NCBI GenBank assembly: GCA_003988855.1
Contig: QYAI01000013.1
Span: forward strand, 124,001-188,000
Source: Arachnopeziza araneosa
Taxonomy: Eukaryota; Ascomycota; Leotiomycetes; Helotiales; Arachnopezizaceae
Direction of reading: 5' to 3'
DNA: 64,000 bases
Shown: one piece after another, positions 31,520 through 41,509 of the stretch
Layout of the letters: each line of letters starts with the position of its first letter
How positions within the stretch are numbered: the stretch's first letter is position 1
Notes under the pieces: generated by a model
What the model was told of the DNA's origin: nothing
Databases searched by the model: none
The model's input: only the letters and a program-made list of their open reading frames with translations
Made by a program: the position numbers and the translations under genes

Positions 31520-33185
31520 TTACAGAGCTCTACCAACCTCGTTGGATTCCGCCGTCTCAGCTCGATTGCTATCTTCGGTATCTCGACGTGGGGATCGCCT
31601 GTCACTCTCTACAGTATCAGCCCTTTTTTCTCTTCTAGCATCAGGCGAAGAGACAGAGGAACTATTTCTTCTCCTCTTATTTGCTGGCTCGTATCGTTGA
31701 ATCGATCGGCGCCTTTTTCTATCCCTTCCTCCATCACGTCTTGGGCTTCTGGACACGCTTCGACGTCTTCGTGGAGTCATATTTCGGCTGTCCCGCGTTA
31801 GTCGACGTTCGTCACGGTCACGGCCTCTGTCAGGTCGACTAGTCAAATGGTTATCAGTATTTGGCGGTGTCCTACTTCGCTCTCTGCTACGGGAGATCCT
31901 CCTCCGAGGGGTTCGACTCGGGGATCTCGAGCTTGATACGGATCGAGATGAACTGCTGTTACGACGGCGACGAGATCTTGGTCGTAGAGACGGGCTGTGA
32001 GATGCTGAGGAAGGAGATCTTCTTCGTCTTGATGGTCTTGGAGAGCGGGACCGTGATGATGAGGGGCTCGGGGATCTTCGTCGTGGGCGACGGTCTGGGC
32101 TTCTTCCTCTGCCTCCTCGACCTCCACGTCCTCTATAACTATCTCCACGTCGGTCCGGTGACCTAGGTCTTCGTCTGGGGGTTAGAGACCGAGATCTAGA
32201 TGATGAACGCGCTCGGCGACGAGGGGGGCTGCGGGAGTCGGATTGAGATCTAGCAGCAGAAGGCGAGCGAGATTGGGATGTGGATGGTCTTCTTCGATCA
32301 TTTCGTCGAGATGGGACATATGTATCAGATGCTCTCGGACGGAAGGAGTCCCGCTCTCTGTCATCTCTACGACGTGGCGGTGACCTTGAATATCGCGGAG
32401 GTCGTCGGTCAAAGTCCCTACTGTCTCTGCCATCTCTACTGTCCCTAGTATCCCTACCGCCTCCTCTCCCACCTCTTCCACCCCTATCACCATCTCTGTC
32501 TCCTCTTCCGCCTCGCCACGTATCTCCTCTACCACCACGTCGACCTCGATCGCCGCCTCGTTCACCACGCTCACGATTTCTAATATTGTTGATATCGCGT
32601 TCTCGGCGTTGTTCCTCTTCTCGTCTCTTTCGAGCATCTTCCGCAGCCTTTTCGGCTTCAATCTAGATAGTTGTCAGTAGAGCTTCTAAGTATAGTTTAG
32701 GACTTATCACCTTCTCTTGAATCAGTTCCAACTTCTTGGCCTCAAGTAACTCCTTCGGCACGCCTTGTGGATTGGACTGGGCACTGAGACACAATTTCCA
32801 AAGTTCTTTACAGAATGGCGCGGTGTCTTTGTCTAGGAAACCCGTGAGTTGAATTTGCATCTTTTTGATATCAGGCTGCCGCACAAGTTAGCCAGAGACA
32901 TAGTGCAAATCTAACAGGACCAACTTACAAAACGAGTTCCCTCAATGAGATTGAAGCACAATTCGATTACGACATCATCTTCGTTGCCGAGAATATCGGA
33001 GATCTTGCCAGCAATCCATCTACGAAAGCAATACTTGGTCAATTCAGCCCGAAACAGAATGGTGAAAGAGGTACCACTAACTTCTTCATGACCTCGGCGT
33101 TGACCTTTTGCATGTCCACCTTCTGGCTGAATTCTGGAGGGAATTTAGTGGACTTTAAGAGCTTTTGATCTACGCTTGTCGCCAT
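31520..33185 (-). CDS. PWI-domain RS-rich splicing factor, SRRM1/SRm160-like
   Basis: Four exons (33185-33082, 33019-32929, 32875-32711, 32662-31520) give about 500 aa. The N-terminal 120 residues are a PWI domain (TKFPPEFSQKVDMQKVNAEVMKK, WIAGKISDILGNEDDVVIELCFNLIE, IQLTGFLDKDTAPFCKELW). A charged helix follows (IEAEKAAEDARKRREEEQRRERD), then RGG repeats and a long RS/SP-rich tail (SRSRSPRPSRRRR and similar). This is the layout of SRRM1, a nuclear coactivator of pre-mRNA splicing that binds RNA through PWI. Longer open readings in other frames of the tail are shadows of the RS repeats. The last exon may be spliced further: a plausible intron (31492-31537) would swap the last five residues for 48 others and end at 31345. 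Confidence 0.88.
32663..32710 (-). other. Intron 3 of the SRRM1-like gene
   Basis: Donor GTGATA, branch ACTGAC, acceptor ATCTAG, 48 nt; joins LIQEK|IEAEKAAED. Confidence 0.85.
32876..32928 (-). other. Intron 2 of the SRRM1-like gene
   Basis: Donor GTAAGT, branch GCTAAC, acceptor GCGGCAG, 53 nt; joins EGTRF|PDIKKMQ in the PWI fold. Confidence 0.9.
33020..33081 (-). other. Intron 1 of the SRRM1-like gene
   Basis: Donor GTTAGT, branch GCTGAAT-like, acceptor TCGTAG, 62 nt; joins VMKK|WIAGKI. Confidence 0.85.
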
Positions 33186-33525
33186 CTTAAGGAAGTTGGG
33201 CACGATAGTGCCTCTGATGTTGTTGTCACCGACGAAATTTCTCGAGTTGATGCTTGGACTTGGCTAAAACATTTCGTCAGAGAGCGACCACGAGCACGAG
33301 GCGTTAGCGGCCGCACGCCAAAGCGCCACAATTTTCGCCTCAATCCTTCCTATATCACTCTCCAAAATGTCTTTCCTTGGTTCTCAATTCTCATAGGAGA
33401 CTAACTTTGAGGCCTCACTATGATTTCGGTTAGCTTTTCCTGTTCTTGCGCTCCATTAAAAGTTCTATTTCACATATTCTTCTCGATATGGCAGGCGCAA
33501 TCAAGATGATGGCATCAATTATTTC

Positions 33526-35094
33526 ATGGCAGAGGAAGGAACGGTTGAAGAGCTAGGACTACTTCTCCTCGAAATAATCTCAGACAGTCTTCACCTATTA
33601 TTGTTTTTTCAGTATGAAGTTTTTGGCATGCTTAATCTTCAAGGTCTAACGTGGCCTCATCTTGTTCCTAAAAGACAACCTTCCTTATCGTCAAAGTCAC
33701 ATCCGACTTCAATACCAAGTTCTATCAAAGACCTAGTTGTTCAGAGGGAAGCCAGTAACCCCCCTCGGCGGTCTTCAGAAGGGACGCTTCCGGCTACACT
33801 TCATCTCAACCACAGGGGTTCTCAAGTTCTTGGTCTTGCAGTAGTCGCTCGACACCTAATAATATTACCCCCAACAATTACGGAAGTGGATGGCAATATG
33901 ACTTCAATACCATCCCTGACTATACAGTCCTTTCTTCGAGATGGCGGAGAAGAGCTTCAACAGCAGTCCAATTCGGATCAAGAAGCGGCCTCTACGATGA
34001 CGACAGGAGATTCTGCCGCAGACGATCTTGGAGAAACTCCTCTGAGCATTTCACAATTCGAGTTTGGGAGCCGAGAATCGTTCAACACTAGCGTAAAAGA
34101 TCTCCTTCAGCAAGTTCCTGACACACCTATTGGAGGTCTGGAAGCGTTACCATCAAAATATCCCATACTCAACAATAAAGACCTCCCCCCTGCTCCGCAA
34201 TCGACTCCACAAGCTGAAATCTCAGACCCTGGACTATTTCCCTCGAAGATCTTGGTCCCATCATCAAAACCAGTTCTGCATCCACGGTCCAATCGGTCCA
34301 GATTCTCGGAGTCTTTCAATGCCTGTAGTTCAAAACAAGCATTTATGGCCAATATGGAGCAGTTGCCTTTTACTGCTCCAACGACTCCTATCGATGCTGC
34401 CTCAGAAATTCGGATGCATGCAAAGGAATTCAATCATAGTGATTTCTCCATTGATGGAACCGCCGGCGAAATTAAGACCAAGGACTTCGCCGTTGCTGCC
34501 GCTTATGCCCTTCCCGAATGCTGTGTCAGCCCTACTAGTATCCCACAAGATAAAGGTTGTCCAACCGACGTCGAGAGTTTAGATCCATTACTCGCTAACA
34601 GTAGCAACCTTCCCTTAGCTCTCAAGACTGTCGAAGTCGGTGAGAATCTGACTTCTCTGGATAGCACTCCTGTAGTTGTTCCGGAAAGTGAAATTACAGC
34701 CATTTCAAAGAGTGTCAGAAGCCTACCAGCTGTTCCGGAACTTGAAAGTAGGACCAGTCCAAAGGACATCACAGCTCTAGCTTCCGTTCCTCAGAGTCCA
34801 CTTCCAAGCATCGAAATACCAGATCTAAAGTCCAAGAAAGGCAATGTCAGGAAGTTTTATCGTACGGGACGACGGATTATGTTGAGAAATGGGATTCTGG
34901 TTCTAATTGTTGGAAGAGACCTTGCAGGACCAACGAAGGAGATCATACGACTGGCTTCAAAAACGTGCGGCACAGCCACAGGGGCTGCCACTTCTGCTGC
35001 AGCTCCTCTTGCTCCAAATACAGATCCTGTTACTACTACTGCCCCCATTGCGGCGCCTATTTCTTCAGTTGCACCGACACTTAATATCATGTGA
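33526..35094 (+). CDS. Orphan protein, Ser/Pro-rich with a basic hydrophobic C-terminal block
   Basis: An uninterrupted frame of 522 codons. Most of it is Ser/Thr/Pro-rich and acidic, likely disordered (QAEISDPGLFPSKILVPSSK, SVRSLPAVPELESR). Near residue 440-480 a compact basic/hydrophobic block appears (GNVRKFYRTGRRIMLRNG, ILVLIVGRDLAGPTKEII), followed by an Ala/Thr/Pro-rich tail. The family is unknown to me. The N-terminal 40-80 residues are doubtful: the start may lie elsewhere or after an intron, since TTTTTTCAG at about 33603-33611 is a strong acceptor. A second frame is also open and protein-like over 33759-34094. The 3' end converges with the next gene, 338 bp apart. Confidence 0.55.
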   Translation: MAEEGTVEELGLLLLEIISDSLHLLLFFQYEVFGMLNLQGLTWPHLVPKRQPSLSSKSHPTSIPSSIKDLVVQREASNPPRRSSEGTLPATLHLNHRGSQVLGLAVVARHLIILPPTITEVDGNMTSIPSLTIQSFLRDGGEELQQQSNSDQEAASTMTTGDSAADDLGETPLSISQFEFGSRESFNTSVKDLLQQVPDTPIGGLEALPSKYPILNNKDLPPAPQSTPQAEISDPGLFPSKILVPSSKPVLHPRSNRSRFSESFNACSSKQAFMANMEQLPFTAPTTPIDAASEIRMHAKEFNHSDFSIDGTAGEIKTKDFAVAAAYALPECCVSPTSIPQDKGCPTDVESLDPLLANSSNLPLALKTVEVGENLTSLDSTPVVVPESEITAISKSVRSLPAVPELESRTSPKDITALASVPQSPLPSIEIPDLKSKKGNVRKFYRTGRRIMLRNGILVLIVGRDLAGPTKEIIRLASKTCGTATGAATSAAAPLAPNTDPVTTTAPIAAPISSVAPTLNIM

Positions 35095-35432
35095 ATACGA
35101 CCACGCCGAACATCAGGCCGGAAGATGGACAAGTATCAAGAATGGGCCAACAATTAAGAAAACGCTTAGAAAAGAGAGAATGGGCATTAAGATAGAGCGA
35201 GAATTGGTCCAAATAGAATTACGAAGAGGTTAGACGCGGTGATTGGATGATACAGATTGATAAGACACGAGTTATCGAGCAATAACCTTGAAAATCACCA
35301 GAAGATATCCACATTCCATGAATATGATGCTGAACTTTCCATGACAGGGCCTGTGGGTATAATTTCCGAACGCCTACCCACAATGATACCGTCCCAGCTC
35401 ATAACCAAACATATAAGCATTTCTTTAGAATA

Positions 35433-35998
35433 TTAAACACCAACATGCCTCGAGTGGGCGGCTCTCTCCTTCTCTTCCAAGTCCATCTGTGTATATCTTG
35501 TAACCACCCCATCTACTCTCTGCCTTGCCCTTGTCAGCCCCGTATCACCCATCTGCTTAAACTTCCCTCTCATCTCCACCAACTCCAGTAATGTCTTCGC
35601 CCTCTTCATGTCCTCGTCGACCTCCTGGGCCGCACTGGTCACGGGCGTCGAGGTTCCACTACCGCTACTAGGGGTGGCGGGCGCAGTTAAGATCCTCCGT
35701 CCCAGTTTATCAAACCTGGGCGGATCGGGAAGAAGCGCGGCTCTTGACTTGCGGCGTATGATATGTGGAGAGAGAGCCTTGTTCGCTTGGAGGAGAGCGG
35801 TTGCGGCTGTGGGATCCTATTGCAGTACGGATGTCAGAGGCTAGATCGGTGAAAGTGGAGGTGGGGATAAAGATTCTCGAGTGAGTGTCGGTGGGGAAGT
35901 CGGGATAGGTAAAATAAAAGTAAAAGACTCACGGCGTTCTGGAGCGTCTGCAAATCGGCGATTATTTGCGCTATCTGGAGTCCTTCCATTGTAGCCAT
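35433..35998 (-). CDS. Small helical orphan protein (149 aa)
   Basis: Two exons (35998-35933, 35816-35433). The first exon gives MATMEGLQIAQIIADLQTLQNA, a short amphipathic helix. After DPTAATALLQANKALSP comes a basic Pro/Ser linker with FDKLGRRILTAP, then a long charged helix to the end (EVDEDMKRAKTLLELVEMRGKFKQ, DGVVTRYTQMDLEEKERAAH). No signal or membrane segment. The alternation of helices and linker suggests a subunit of a larger complex, but I do not recognise one. The clean splice pattern supports a real gene. Confidence 0.72.
35817..35932 (-). other. Intron in the small helical orphan
   Basis: Donor GTGAGT, acceptor GCAATAG, 116 nt; joins LQNA|DPTAAT. Confidence 0.8.
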
Positions 35999-36336
35999 TG
36001 TAGACGTGTTTTTGGAAAGAAACTCTGCATCGACCGAGATGAGATGAGAAGAGGGAGAGGGACAATGAGGGGAGAAACGCCGTTGAAGTCAGCGTTCTGA
36101 ATAAGGAGTCTGTTCTTCCTTGCACCCGGATTCCAGCTTCAGCCTGATGCATGCCGACCATCTGGACCGAGCGGCCGTTGCTCTGCTAAAAAAAAAAGGC
36201 CGACGTCTCCACTTCTCCGTCCACTCTCGAACTTTGCCTGGCACACGACAAGGCGAGGCCGGAGCTGGGTAGTCAATCGCTGCAGCTGCACATCAACGTA
36301 CATAAGGGTAAATCCAGCTCCTGTTCTTGAGCCATC
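35999..36336. promoter_or_regulatory. Divergent promoter, orphan and FAHD1-like genes
   Basis: 338 bp between start codons on opposite strands. Contains an A-run near 36188-36197. No operator recognised. Confidence 0.35.
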
Positions 36337-37197
36337 ATGTCCCTCATCTTTCGTCGTACGTTTGCATCCGCTTCAATGGCCCAGTCTCTAAAGAAAGCAA
36401 GCAAGGTGGTGTGTATTGGGAGGAATTATGCGTGAGTCTTTCTCTTCAATTTTATGGGACTCGAAAGTGAGGAGAAGAATTGAAGCTGATGGACTTTATA
36501 GGGATCATGTTACGGAGCTAAACAATCAACGACCAAAACAACCATTCTTCTTCTTGAAGCCACCGTCTAGTATCCTGCTCCCTGGTGAGGGACCTGTCGT
36601 CAGACCGAAAGGTGTCAATCTTCACTACGAGATTGAATTGGCATTGATCATTGGCAAAAGGGTCAAGAACCTGGAGGAGAGTGACGAGAAAGGCGCTTTG
36701 GATGCCATTGAAGGTATCAATAAACTCTAAGGATCTTAGGATGCTTTCAGCTAACCAGAACAGCATACGCTCTCTCGATTGACATGACTGCTCGAAATAC
36801 ACAAGAAGAAGCTAAAAAGAAGGGTCTACCATGGGATATCGCCAAAGGTTTCGATACCTTCCTCCCTATTTCAAACATCATCCCCAAATCAGCCATCCCC
36901 GACCCACACAAGATCGATATCTACCTCCAAGTCAACGACGAGCCAAAGCCAAGACAATCCGATAACACCGAATTGATGCTCTTCAGAATCCCAAGAATTC
37001 TCAGTGATATCTCCAAAGTTATGACCTTAGAGAAGGGAGACATCGTTATAACCGGTACACCAAAGGGTGTCGGACCAGTTGTTCCGGGAGACACTATGTA
37101 TGCCGGTATCAGAGTCAATGGAAAAGAGCTAGAAGAGGCTAAGATGGAGGTCAAGGTTGAAGAATCAACCAGCACATATGAGTTTGCAGAGACATAG
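36337..37197 (+). CDS. Fumarylacetoacetate hydrolase family protein, FAHD1-like acylpyruvase
   Basis: Three exons (36337-36431, 36502-36713, 36764-37197) give about 246 aa. The N-terminus MSLIFRRTFASASMAQSLKKASK is basic and Ser-rich, like a mitochondrial targeting peptide. Core motifs follow: CIGRNYADHVTELNN, PFFFLKPPSS, the metal-binding HYEIELALIIGK (E-x-E), Asp in SIDMTARN, WDIAKGFDTFLPIS, and ITGTPKGVGPV. This is the length and motif set of FAHD1, which hydrolyses acylpyruvates and decarboxylates oxaloacetate in mitochondria. The alternative start at Met14 would give a cytosolic form. It converges with 3-hydroxyanthranilate dioxygenase; the two stop codons are about 108 bp apart. Confidence 0.92.
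36432..36501 (+). other. Intron 1 of the FAHD1-like gene
   Basis: Donor GTGAGT, branch GCTGAT, acceptor TTTATAG, 70 nt; joins GRNYA|DHVTEL. Confidence 0.9.
36714..36763 (+). other. Intron 2 of the FAHD1-like gene
   Basis: Donor GTATCA, branch GCTAAC, acceptor GAACAG, 50 nt; joins LDAIE|AYALSID. Confidence 0.9.
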
Positions 37198-37305
37198 ACA
37201 CAGGATAAAGTTAGACCAGTTCATAAAATGTACAATGATATACCCTTCCCACAACTCCAATTCGTGCCATCCTTTTCCCGCCTGCATACATGAAGACTTT
37301 CATCC

Positions 37306-37947
37306 CTATTTCAAATTAGGATCCTGGATCTCCCCTTCTTTTGGCGCACTCTCCGCCATCGTCCCACAACCCTTACACTTCCTCCTCTCCTCGCTCTCCT
37401 TAAACGCATTCACAGCCGCCTTAATCTGGGTTCCCAAATCCGTGCAATGAAACGCAACCTCATCGACAATCTCCCTACAGTTCGCACAATACCATCTCAA
37501 CCTGTCAAGACTCTTCTCCGGCCGCTTCTGTTCGAGAACTACGCCGACGGTATTAGCGAACCGAACGGGGTTGTGCGGTGTATTTGGAGGAAGAAGGAAC
37601 ATTTCGCCTTCGTGGATGATAATGTCTTTGAAGGCGCCTGAGTCGACTACTTTCAGGATCATGGCGCCACGGTATTGGTAGAACCATTCGGCTGTTTCAT
37701 TGATGTGGTAGTCGGTGCGGGCGTTAGGACCGCCTACTATCTGTTCCGTGTTAGAGTATGTTCTTGAAGATATCTGAATAAGAATCATACCATGACGGTA
37801 AAGTCCTCATTCCAAACACAATAGTTGTTGATTGGTGGCTTGAGTAGGTGAGAGTTCTCATCTAGCCTGGAATATTGTAAGTCACGAAATTTAAGATATT
37901 TAGTGTTAGAATTACCATTTGGGCAAATTCAATGGAACGGATAACAT
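37306..37947 (-). CDS. BNA1: 3-hydroxyanthranilate 3,4-dioxygenase
   Basis: Three exons (37947-37916, 37866-37791, 37740-37306) give about 180 aa. The start MLSVPLNLPKWLDENSHLLKPPINNYCVW matches the family. The cupin iron site is visible in TDYHINETAEWFYQ (His and Glu) and PNTPHNPVRF (His). Two CxxC pairs near the C-terminus (WYCANC, CKGCG) form the second, rubredoxin-like metal site of the fungal and bacterial enzyme. It opens 3-hydroxyanthranilate on the kynurenine route from tryptophan to quinolinate and NAD, in the cytosol. All key residues are intact. Confidence 0.95.
37741..37790 (-). other. Intron 2 of BNA1
   Basis: Donor GTATGA, branch CTCTAAC, acceptor GAACAG, 50 nt; joins EDFTVM|IVGGPN. 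Confidence 0.9.
37867..37915 (-). other. Intron 1 of BNA1
   Basis: Donor GTAATT, acceptor ATTCCAG, 49 nt; joins NLPK|WLDENS. Confidence 0.9.
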
Positions 37948-38390
37948 TTTAGATCGTGGTTGTTGTTGTGTTTTTGGGAAGTTCGGGTGATCAAGTTGCT
38001 TTAAAGAAGCTGCCCCTCCATGAGGCATTTGTGGCGTAGCGGGGTGCTGAGAAATTCGAAGCAGGGGTTTTTTAGTAAACTTCTCGGCTCTTTCGGTGTT
38101 TCCAGCTGCTATTGTAGGTAGTGGGTTTGCAGGCTGTAGCCTTTTACCTCTGATTTTACGGTTCTTTGATTACTCCTTCTGGCGGAAATCTGCATAGTTT
38201 TTGAACGTTCAAGGGAGAAGTAAATTCTCGACGCTAAAAGTTCATGGCGTAACCTTTCACAATAACCCCCTCTTCGCCATTTCATGCTGCTATATGCCAC
38301 TAATGTCACTTCTAAAGCATAAGAAGACCAAGTCCCCTCAATTAATCTCTGCCATGTTATCTCGTCCTACACACCCAAGCTTCCAACCTA
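37948..38390. other. Short intergenic region upstream of BNA1
   Basis: About 440 bp holding the BNA1 promoter and the 3' UTR of the next minus-strand gene. Nothing further seen. Confidence 0.4.
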
Positions 38391-38946
38391 TCACTTTCCC
38401 TCTCCATCATGCTCTCCTTCTTCAACCTTCCTCTTACCTCTTCCATTCAACTCTTCACTATAACACGCCGGGCAACTTGGGCCTAAAAAGTCTTCATAAC
38501 CCAATCTCACCAAGTATTCCGGATGCTCATTCTCTCTATCACAGACAATGCGTCTCACATAGGGGCAGTCCGCTGCCTTTGATCCCTTTTCGAGACATGT
38601 ACGGCAAAACGGCAAATAGCCATGAGCAACATGTTGGTGAGGATGATCTGAATTGTGAGGGCGTTTGCCTGGAAATCCAGTTTTTTCTCCTGGGACTATT
38701 GAATCATTTTGCGTTAGCATTTACCTCGAAGGATGGTTTTTGCATACATAACCTCTCCCAAACCAAGAGCTCGATAAGCCATTCCTTCTCTTGCCATGTA
38801 AGCTGGGAATTCTGGTGCTGAATTACATTCTCACGGATATCAAAGTCGATTTCTGCAACTGAGACTTCGTCGTAGTTGTAAGGTGCGGTGGCGGCTTTCA
38901 TGATGATGTGAGTCTCGACCGATTCATAGTAAGTATTGGTGGCCAT
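38391..38946 (-). CDS. Small protein with Cys pairs, possibly zinc binding (167 aa)
   Basis: Two exons (38946-38748, 38695-38391). The N-terminal half is acidic (MATNTYYESVETHIIMKAAT..., VSVAEIDFDIRENVIQHQ) and includes a Trp-rich helix (LTWQEKEWLIELLVWERLF). The C-terminal half has PFCRTCLEKG, AADCPY, IVCDREN and PSCPACY, two CxxC pairs with two single Cys between them, which could bind zinc. It ends in a Lys/Glu/Gly tail. I do not recognise the family. The splice join is supported by a perfect GCTAAC branch and the continuous reading across it. Confidence 0.65.
38696..38747 (-). other. Intron in the small Cys-pair gene
   Basis: Donor GTATGC, branch GCTAAC, acceptor CAATAG, 52 nt, phase 1. 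A nearer donor (GTAAAT) was rejected because its phase breaks the second exon. Confidence 0.75.
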
Positions 38947-40149
38947 GGCTGTGTCTTTTAGATTCTAATGAAGAAAATTTTGCTAGGTTGAAGAATTAGA
39001 TTCAGGAAAGTTCAAAAGTGTCTGCAGATTCTTATCTTTGAGAAGGGTATAAGTCTCACAAGATTGAAGTATGAATCATGGTCAAACGTGTTTGTATTTA
39101 GTTTGTCAGGCAAGCACTTGTTAATCCATAGATCAACAAATTCCGGACAATCATAATTTTCATACCTCCCAAGCAAGCGGCTTCTTTGATACACAGAATT
39201 ATTTGGATCATCATGCTCAGTTTTGCTACTTTCATGATTTGTGCCACAAACAGCCATACAATCAATAAAGTACGGGAGGCAGCAGACAGCTTTTGCTCAG
39301 AAGATGAGCTATTTGAGAACAGCATGCTGGCTGTGGACCTTGGCTATGAAAACTATGAGTATTGTTCATTGAGACCCGGTTTACACTCCTCGGTTGTTTA
39401 TAAATATCTTGCTGTGGCTTTGCTCGCGAAACTCACAGAACCGTTTTCAAAGCAATTGCACTTCGTGAAAGAACAGACTTGAGGATTTCAAAAATAGCTA
39501 TCAAGAATACCATGGCTTGTTTGCAGATGTTTTTATAATTTCATAGGCCAGAAATATTTCACGCAACCTGTTTACCGCTCCTATTCTCTTTCCTCCATCT
39601 TCCAATGACTTTGGATATGTATGCTATTTGTGAAAAGTTTGCGAGACTCCACTACACCAATAGGAAGTAGTTTTCATTTGTTTATCTGCTAGAAGCAAGA
39701 GAGGTGATGGTTGGGCTATCAAAGGTACTAGAAGACGGGTTGGTATATTATTCAGCTTGAGATTGACCATCGCACCTGATCGCCAATTTTGAATAATTAC
39801 CTACATCTGTTTTGAAGTTATTGGAACGCTGGCCAGTATCCAGTGTCTTGATACCTTTGCAGAGAGAAGAGATTGATTCTGATTGGTTGATTAGCATACG
39901 ACATCCACTTTGCCATCACAAACTGGAGGGAATGCCAATAGCAGTTACAAAGTCTCGGCTGCAGCCAAAGACTTGCGGCCATCAGCATAGACACTTTAAT
40001 AAATGAGCTTCCAGATAGGCGAGAACAATGCAGCCGGAAATCATGGTCTTCAGCCCACTTTCGACGACTCCCTACAAAGGCTGGGAAGGGTTTGTTCTCA
40101 AACCACTCTCACTGCTTTAATTAAACAAATATCTTTTAAAGTCGAATGT
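38947..40149. other. AT-leaning intergenic stretch with two doubtful small ORFs
   Basis: About 1.2 kb between the Cys-pair gene and the M20 hydrolase, whose starts diverge. It holds the doubtful minus-strand ORF 39012-39257 and, on the plus strand, an 88-codon frame from about 39213 to 39482 whose start (MLSFATFMICATNSHT) is mildly signal-like. Otherwise nothing. Confidence 0.4.
39012..39257 (-). CDS. Doubtful small ORF (81 aa) in an intergenic region
   Basis: The reading starts MAVCGTNHESSKTEHDD and has balanced composition with three Cys and several aromatic residues. An opposite-strand ORF overlaps it. No domain, no intron, no support beyond openness, so it may not be a gene. Confidence 0.2.
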   Translation of the reverse strand: MAVCGTNHESSKTEHDDPNNSVYQRSRLLGRYENYDCPEFVDLWINKCLPDKLNTNTFDHDSYFNLVRLIPFSKIRICRHF

Positions 40150-41509
40150 ATGGCTCCTTCTCTCCAAATAAATGCCTCACGTCTCAACAGCAGTTTACAA
40201 TCAACATGCACATCTTGGGGCGCACTTTCAAACTCGACTGGAATGCGTCGGCTGGCCTTGAGCTTAGAGGATAAGGAAGTACGCGATTGGCTCGTTCAGG
40301 AATGTAAATCTCTAGGCTGTGTAGTGAGGGTAGACCAGATGGGAAATATATTTGCCGTTCGGTCCGGAACAGTAAAGGACAAGCTTCCAATAGCCATGGG
40401 GAGTCACTTAGATACCCAGCCTGCAGGTCAGTAGTAAGTTGAATTATGAGAAAAAGCTAGAGCTTAGAGGGGATACAGGTGGTCGATATGACGGTATCCT
40501 TGGTGTCCAGGCTGCCCTGGAAGTTCTACGCACGCTTAACGAGAATAACATCGAGACTTACTGCCCTATTGCTTTGATTGACTGGACGAATGAAGAAGGT
40601 GCCCGCTTCCCAGGTGCAATGATGTGTTCTGGAGTATGGTCTACGAAATCCTCGACAGGCTTAGAAGCGTGCTATTCTATCAAAGACGGGGATGGTATTT
40701 CCATGAAAAAGGCTCTAGAAGATACGGGTTACTTAGGAGAAACCTCCTGTGATTATCGAGAAAATGGTCTTGAATGCTACTTTGAGCTTCACATCGAACA
40801 AGGACCAAGACTTGAAGCTTTGAATAAAAAAGTCGGCGTAGTCACTGCGGTTCAAGGAATGAAGTGGTTTGATGTTAGGGTCACTGGTGTTGAAGGCCAT
40901 TCTGGGACAACTCCTATGCTTGGCAGATCAGATGCTCTCGTTACAGCTTCACGCATGATTACGGCTGTCAGTGATGTTGCCAAGTCGACAAACTTGGGAG
41001 TAGCTACAGTAGGAGTCATATCGAACGATACTCAGTCCCAGGCAACGATTCCGAATGGAGTTAATTTCATCATTGACGTACGGTGCTCAACTGACCAGAT
41101 GGTGGAGGAGCTGTGTGCCACAATATTCAAGAATTTCGACGTAATCATAAACCAGGAAAACAACAGCACGAGGTATAACGTTGTGCGGACTTGGGGCTTA
41201 CCAGAATCGGTCTTTCACAGAGACTGTATTGAGGCCGTTCATTCTGCTGCTGTGACCGAGGTAGGAGAATCGAATGTTCTAGAGATGAAGAGCGGAGCTG
41301 GACACGATGCAGCCTGGACGAGTAAGGTTGTCAAGTCCAGTATGATATTCGTTCCATCGAAAGATGGCATTTCTCACAACCCGAACGAGTACACCAGCCC
41401 AGAAGATTGTGCTTTAGGAGCTCAGGTCTTGCTTAATGCAGTGTTGAGATATGATAACGGTGTAAGAGGTGGTGTTTTTGTAGAAGATGTGCTGGGTGTT
41501 GCAGTTTGA
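40150..41509 (+). CDS. M20-family N-carbamoyl amino acid hydrolase / beta-ureidopropionase-like
   Basis: Two exons (40150-40426, 40479-41509) give about 435 aa from MAPSLQINASRLNSSL. Zinc ligands are visible: His in AMGSHLDTQPAG, Asp in GGRYDGILG, Glu in DWTNEEGARF, His in ELHIEQGP and a C-terminal His in GISHNPNEYT. The lid contact GVEGHSGTTPM is also present. This signature fits the hydantoinase/carbamoylase branch of M20 (N-carbamoyl-L-amino acid hydrolase, allantoate amidohydrolase, yeast-type beta-alanine synthase), releasing ammonia and CO2 from carbamoyl or ureido groups. Which substrate cannot be told. An in-frame ATG at 40003 would add 49 residues without clear character; 40150 fits the family start. 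Confidence 0.88.
40427..40478 (+). other. Intron in the M20 hydrolase gene
   Basis: Donor GTCAGT, acceptor GATACAG, 52 nt; joins DTQPAG|GRYDGIL across the metal site. Confidence 0.88.

Noticed and set aside
31843..32661. Two long minus-strand frames (about 101 and 159 codons) inside the SRRM1-like gene
   Set aside because: They are alternative-frame readings of the RS/RGG repeats. The true frame reads RSRSP/RGG and joins the PWI exons through good introns.
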